Shown here: one piece after another, positions 60,699 through 64,000 of the stretch
Position numbering within the stretch: position 1 is the first letter of the stretch
How the letters are laid out: every line of letters begins with the position of its first letter
Assembly: GCA_022826515.1 (NCBI GenBank)
Contig: JAJDUT010000112.1
Coordinates: 1 to 64,000 of the forward strand
DNA length: 64,000 nt
Source of the DNA: Candidatus Latescibacterota bacterium
GTDB taxonomy: Bacteria; Latescibacterota; UBA2968; UBA8231
Reading direction: 5' to 3'
Program-made: the position numbers and the translations under genes
The notes under the pieces: generated by a model
The model's database searches: none
Told to the model about the DNA's origin: nothing
Seen by the model: only the letters and a program-made list of their open reading frames with translations

Positions 60699-62704
60699 CG
60701 CTGCGAAGCGGCTAGGGGCTGGTCGGCATGCACGAGATCGGCCAATTGGCGCAGGTGCGTACCGAGGGGAAACTCCGGCTTGAAATAAGGCATCGAAATC
60801 AAAACTTGGTCGAGATCGCGCTCCAATTGAGTTGGCTCCAAAACGCCGCGCTGCAAAAATTCGATCAACACCAGCACGACCTGTTCGCGAATCTGCCAGT
60901 TCGAGTGCAGATAAAAGCGACGCAGCCGCGCTAGCAGGTCGGGATTGCGACTTATTTTCCTGAGGGCACTCAGGGCTTGGACGATCACTTCTGGCGCGCT
61001 ATCGTCGAGGGCCGCAAAGAGCGTGCTTTCGATATCACCATCAACGGCAAACAACTCGCCGAGGGCCCGTGCCGCCCACGCCCGTACCTCAAAATAGGGA
61101 TCCGCCTCTAGCGCGTTAAGCAGCGCGGCCCGGGTTTGCGCGTCGGTCGCTCCCAAGCCGCGCAGGCCGTGTTCGACGACATTGCGGCGTATAATGCCTC
61201 CGTGGCGAAAGTCGCCGCCGCAAAGACGACGACGCCACCCGGTCGGGGTGCGATCGGTGAGGATGTGCAGCAGCAAGGGCAGCCGCTCTTGGTAGCGTAA
61301 GACCGCAACGAGCTTGATGCCCACATTGCGCTGCCCCAGCGGGATTTCGCACCACCCCTCAGACGTAAGCAGGCGGTCGGCTTGATAGCGTAGATAAGCC
61401 AGTTCGCCGCGCTCCATTGCCTCCACCCCTCCGACCTCTTTGACCCGCGCTTGCACCCAGCGCAGCAAGGCGTTAGGTGCAGTCGGCAAGCCGCTTTTTT
61501 TGACCGGTGGCGACTCCAATCGCAACGGTGGCGGCTCCTGCCCAGCGACGAGGCCGTCCAGCTCAGCCGTAATCAGTTCGAGGCTGTTGGTCTTGGGCAT
61601 GGTCTTGGCGGCCGCGCTCATGGCCTGCAACCGCTCCTCGTCGGCACACAACGCCAGCACCTGCTGCGCCAATTTCTCACCGTCCAGTCCGCTGTGGATG
61701 CAGGCGTTGTCCCAAAACGCCTCCTGATAGAGTACCTGCGCGGCTCCTATCCGCTCCATCTCCCGCGCGTTCAACGCCTGGTGGTCTTCGGCCGATGTCG
61801 GCAACGGCACAATCAGCGTGGGGGTCCCACTGACCGCCATCTCGGTGAGGGTTCCTGCGCCCGACCGGCAAATGACCAGATCTGCTACCGCGATCAGATC
61901 AGCGATCTCATCCGCGTAATCGAGGCGTCCATACCAGTCGCCTTCTATGCCCATCTCAGCTAAAGCGGTCTCAGTATCCGCCACGGCGTCATAATCCGGC
62001 CCCTTGTAGCGGCCTGTGACGTGGATGACTACCAGCCCGGCCTTACGCCACAGAGGTAAGGCCGTGAGCACGGCCTCATTAATGGCCTTGGCACCTCCTG
62101 ACCCACCAAAGGCGAGTACGACCTTGCGGCCTTGGTCAATGCCCAATTTTTCTCGCGCGGCCTGCCGATCAAGATTCAAAAAAGAGCGGCGCACCGGATA
62201 ACCGACCACGGCCACCTTCTTCGCGTCGAACCAGCGACCCGCCTGCTCAAACGCCACGCCGATGCGCTGCGCCAGTCGTCCGGTGACTTGGTTCAAAAGC
62301 CCGGGATAGGCATTCGGCTCGTAGATAAAGACGCGGGCGCGAGAAAGGCCGACCTTGGCCAGCACACCGTGCGCGAAGAGGACCGGCGCACTGACGAAGC
62401 CGCCCGTACTGATGATAATTTGCGGCCGGTAGCGCAAGAGGATGAGCGCCCCTTGGATGACCCCGATCGCGAGCGAGATGGCAAATCGCAGCAGGGGCAC
62501 AAGGGAACGAGTGCGCGGGAAGGAACGTGCTCGCACAAAGCGGATGCGGTACCCCTGCTCGGGCACGACCCAAGCATCCAGCCTGTCTCGATGGCCCACG
62601 TAGAGGAATTCGGCGTCTGCTCGCGTCTGCCGAATTTCGTTGGCAATGGCCAAGGCCGGATACACGTGGCCACCCGTGCCGCCGCCGGTAAGCAAGTACT
62701 TCAT
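60695..62704 (-). CDS. murG: MurG with C-terminal HEAT-like extension
   Basis: A 669-residue protein where MurG alone is about 360. Residues of about 1-385 are MurG: GGGTGGHVYPALAIANE, TGGFVSAPVLFA, and the donor site RSGAGTLTEMAVSGTP. After a Pro-rich linker (PPPLRLESPPVKK) comes a domain of about 265 residues with alpha-solenoid repeats (EVRAWAARALGELF, EVIVQALSALRKIS, IREQVVLVLIEFLQRG). The frame is continuous, so this is a natural fusion or a joined gene, not a frameshift. MurG adds GlcNAc to lipid I. The extension could bind a divisome or transporter partner. Confidence 0.92.
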   Translation of the reverse strand: MKYLLTGGGTGGHVYPALAIANEIRQTRADAEFLYVGHRDRLDAWVVPEQGYRIRFVRARSFPRTRSLVPLLRFAISLAIGVIQGALILLRYRPQIIISTGGFVSAPVLFAHGVLAKVGLSRARVFIYEPNAYPGLLNQVTGRLAQRIGVAFEQAGRWFDAKKVAVVGYPVRRSFLNLDRQAAREKLGIDQGRKVVLAFGGSGGAKAINEAVLTALPLWRKAGLVVIHVTGRYKGPDYDAVADTETALAEMGIEGDWYGRLDYADEIADLIAVADLVICRSGAGTLTEMAVSGTPTLIVPLPTSAEDHQALNAREMERIGAAQVLYQEAFWDNACIHSGLDGEKLAQQVLALCADEERLQAMSAAAKTMPKTNSLELITAELDGLVAGQEPPPLRLESPPVKKSGLPTAPNALLRWVQARVKEVGGVEAMERGELAYLRYQADRLLTSEGWCEIPLGQRNVGIKLVAVLRYQERLPLLLHILTDRTPTGWRRRLCGGDFRHGGIIRRNVVEHGLRGLGATDAQTRAALLNALEADPYFEVRAWAARALGELFAVDGDIESTLFAALDDSAPEVIVQALSALRKISRNPDLLARLRRFYLHSNWQIREQVVLVLIEFLQRGVLEPTQLERDLDQVLISMPYFKPEFPLGTHLRQLADLVHADQPLAASQR

Positions 62705-62813
62705 TAATTTTTAATTAAAGTAAGGCCGTTTAGACCAGTAGAAGCGATTCCCGCCTGTATTCCAGAAGGGCCTATCTTCCTAATATATAGGCTGTTAGGC
62801 TGGGTGTCTAACC

Positions 62814-63572
62814 CTATTGGTAGGACTCGGTGCGGTCGCCGCCGTTGACGCTTATGTGCTGCCCCGTTACGTAGCTCGCCGCCGACGACACCAGAAAGAC
62901 CACGACCGCAGCTACCTCTTCGGGACCACCGGCCCGGCGCATGGGAATACTGCTGAGAAATTGCGCCCGCACCTCTGGCGTCCGCCGCGCCAGCGCCCCG
63001 CTCCCCATCCCCGCGTCAATGATCCCCGGCGACACCACATTGACGCGGATGCCGTGCTCGGCTTCCTCTTTCGACAGCACCTTCGTCAAGGCCACGACTC
63101 CCGCCTTGGTGGTCGCATACGCGGCCGCACCGCCCGGCAGCGTGTTGACCACATTCGAAGCAATGTTGACGACCGCGCCGCCTCGCGTCCGCATCAACGG
63201 CAGAGCAGCCTTGCACATATAGAGGACGCTATTGAGGTTGACATCGAGCACTCGGTGCCAGTCCGCCAGCGCCATATCGACCACGAACTGCCCGCCGATG
63301 GTGATGCCGGCGTTGTTGACCAAAATATCCAACCCGCCCAATTCCCCAGCCACGCGCTCAACCAGCGACTGCGCGGCGTCCGCCTCGGTTATATCGGCTT
63401 CAAAAGCAACTCCGCCCAGCTCGGTGGCGAGCGCATGGGCAGCGTCCTTCTGCGTGTGGTAATGCAGAGCGACCGTCGCGCCTTCGGCGGCCAAGGCGCG
63501 ACATATCGCTTGGCCAATGCCGCCAGCCGCGCCGGTCACTAGGGCGATGCGTCCGTGGAGAGGTGTGCTCAT
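62814..63572 (-). CDS. SDR-family oxidoreductase
   Basis: About 252 residues from the ATG at 63572; the frame is open to 63638 but the extra residues are not SDR-like. Cofactor motif TGAAGGIG, NNAGIT, Ser in NIASNVVN and catalytic YATTK. Resembles 3-oxoacyl-ACP reductases, but no fatty-acid genes are adjacent. Ends 109 bp before murG. Confidence 0.9.
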   Translation of the reverse strand: MSTPLHGRIALVTGAAGGIGQAICRALAAEGATVALHYHTQKDAAHALATELGGVAFEADITEADAAQSLVERVAGELGGLDILVNNAGITIGGQFVVDMALADWHRVLDVNLNSVLYMCKAALPLMRTRGGAVVNIASNVVNTLPGGAAAYATTKAGVVALTKVLSKEEAEHGIRVNVVSPGIIDAGMGSGALARRTPEVRAQFLSSIPMRRAGGPEEVAAVVVFLVSSAASYVTGQHISVNGGDRTESYQ

Positions 63573-63729
63573 GGGGGCTTGATCTCCAGATAAAAGGATT
63601 CCCAAGAAATTAGCGGCGCATACCGCTATCGTCCACACGCCGCCGGAGCAGACTCAGGCCCGTTCGGCGCGGTGCTGGACGACCAGTTCCCCGCCATGCT
63701 TTTGAAACGAAAGTCGGGCTCCACCGCTT

Positions 63730-64000
63730 TCACGCATATTTCTGCGGCCCCTTCACCTCAGACACTTCGTCCAACAAAGCCCGCTCTTCCGACCCCAAAG
63801 ACCAGTCCAAGCCGGCGCATATCTCATCCACATGCGCCGGTTCGTCAGCCCCCAAAATGGGAGCGCTGATCTCGTCGTGATCTAAAATCCAAGCAATGGC
63901 GACCTGCGCTGGAGTCTTGCCGTGCTGCGCTCCAATGTCGATCAGCGTCTGGACGATGGTATCGACCCGCTCGGTCATGGCCTCGGCAAAATTATATTTG
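63730..64000 (-). CDS. Aldo/keto reductase, C-terminal part only
   Basis: The last 89 codons of a gene whose start lies beyond the right edge. Seen: VAIAWILDHDEISAPILGAD and the terminal EVSEVKGPQKYA, which fit the C-terminal barrel and loop of AKR-family enzymes (GKTPAQVAIAWIL is the typical helix before the cofactor-binding segment). The ATG at 63978 is internal. The catalytic Tyr lies outside the window. Confidence 0.8.
   Translation of the reverse strand, partial: KYNFAEAMTERVDTIVQTLIDIGAQHGKTPAQVAIAWILDHDEISAPILGADEPAHVDEICAGLDWSLGSEERALLDEVSEVKGPQKYA

Overview
The window is a GC-rich chromosome segment from a Gram-negative (diderm) bacterium. Two TonB-dependent receptors, an OprO/OprP-type porin, lipoproteins and a peptidoglycan pair (MurG, MraY) point to an outer membrane. 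A secreted protein ending in a 'NPFNPST'-type sorting domain, a WD40 protein with signal peptide, several Gfo/Idh/MocA oxidoreductases and SDRs, and an enolase-superfamily sugar-acid cluster resemble uncultured FCB-related lineages such as Latescibacterota or Poribacteria. That placement is inference from gene content; no rRNA, tRNA or CRISPR array was seen.

Layout. 1-7440 is a metal (probably zinc) homeostasis locus. On the minus strand run a tandemly duplicated pair (small His/Cys membrane protein plus His/Asp-rich lipoprotein), a TonB-dependent receptor, an SO_0444/YraQ-type permease and a CobW/ZigA-type GTPase cut by the window start. A ZIP transporter runs divergently, with a 37-codon inverted remnant of the permease gene in its leader. 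7441-13938 is accessory: oxidoreductases, a DUF4143 ATPase behind two palindromes, a frameshifted AT-richer MUG113/GIY-YIG-like gene and a VapBC-type toxin-antitoxin pair. 13954-19776 holds a fused indolepyruvate ferredoxin oxidoreductase, a conserved small protein, a Tat-exported sulfite-oxidase-like molybdoenzyme and a probable outer-membrane barrel. 19764-23391 is a coupled minus-strand glycan cassette (DegT aminotransferase, PIG-L deacetylase, WbqC-like protein, GT4 glycosyltransferase). 23585-28833 holds ispG, a DUF2442 gene and a sugar-acid operon (HpcH aldolase, PfkB kinase, D-2-hydroxyacid dehydrogenase, mandelate-racemase-like dehydratase).

28844-44572 is a complete phosphate-starvation block. 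On the minus strand are pstS-pstC-pstA-pstB-phoU-phoB-phoR, then a cytochrome c and a HupE/UreJ-like membrane protein, with a phosphate-selective porin gene upstream of pstS. On the plus strand are a large TonB-dependent receptor and a secreted beta-helix-like protein. Arrays of 7-mers resembling the Pho box and spaced at 11 bp lie upstream of the porin, the receptor and the secreted protein, and more weakly upstream of pstS. This suggests that outer-membrane acquisition of a phosphorus source is wired to PhoB. PstC and PstA carry very large extracytoplasmic insertions.

44594-64000 is mostly housekeeping: glgC, a 14-repeat WD40 protein (two seven-bladed propellers) with an SDR, a four-S1-domain protein coupled to trpB-trpA, a quinone oxidoreductase, aspartate kinase, an AlbA_2/Schlafen-type regulator, a class V aminotransferase, recG, a small membrane protein, mraY, and murG fused to a C-terminal HEAT-like extension. 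It ends with an SDR and the C-terminus of an aldo/keto reductase. No gene-free stretch exceeds 300 bases.
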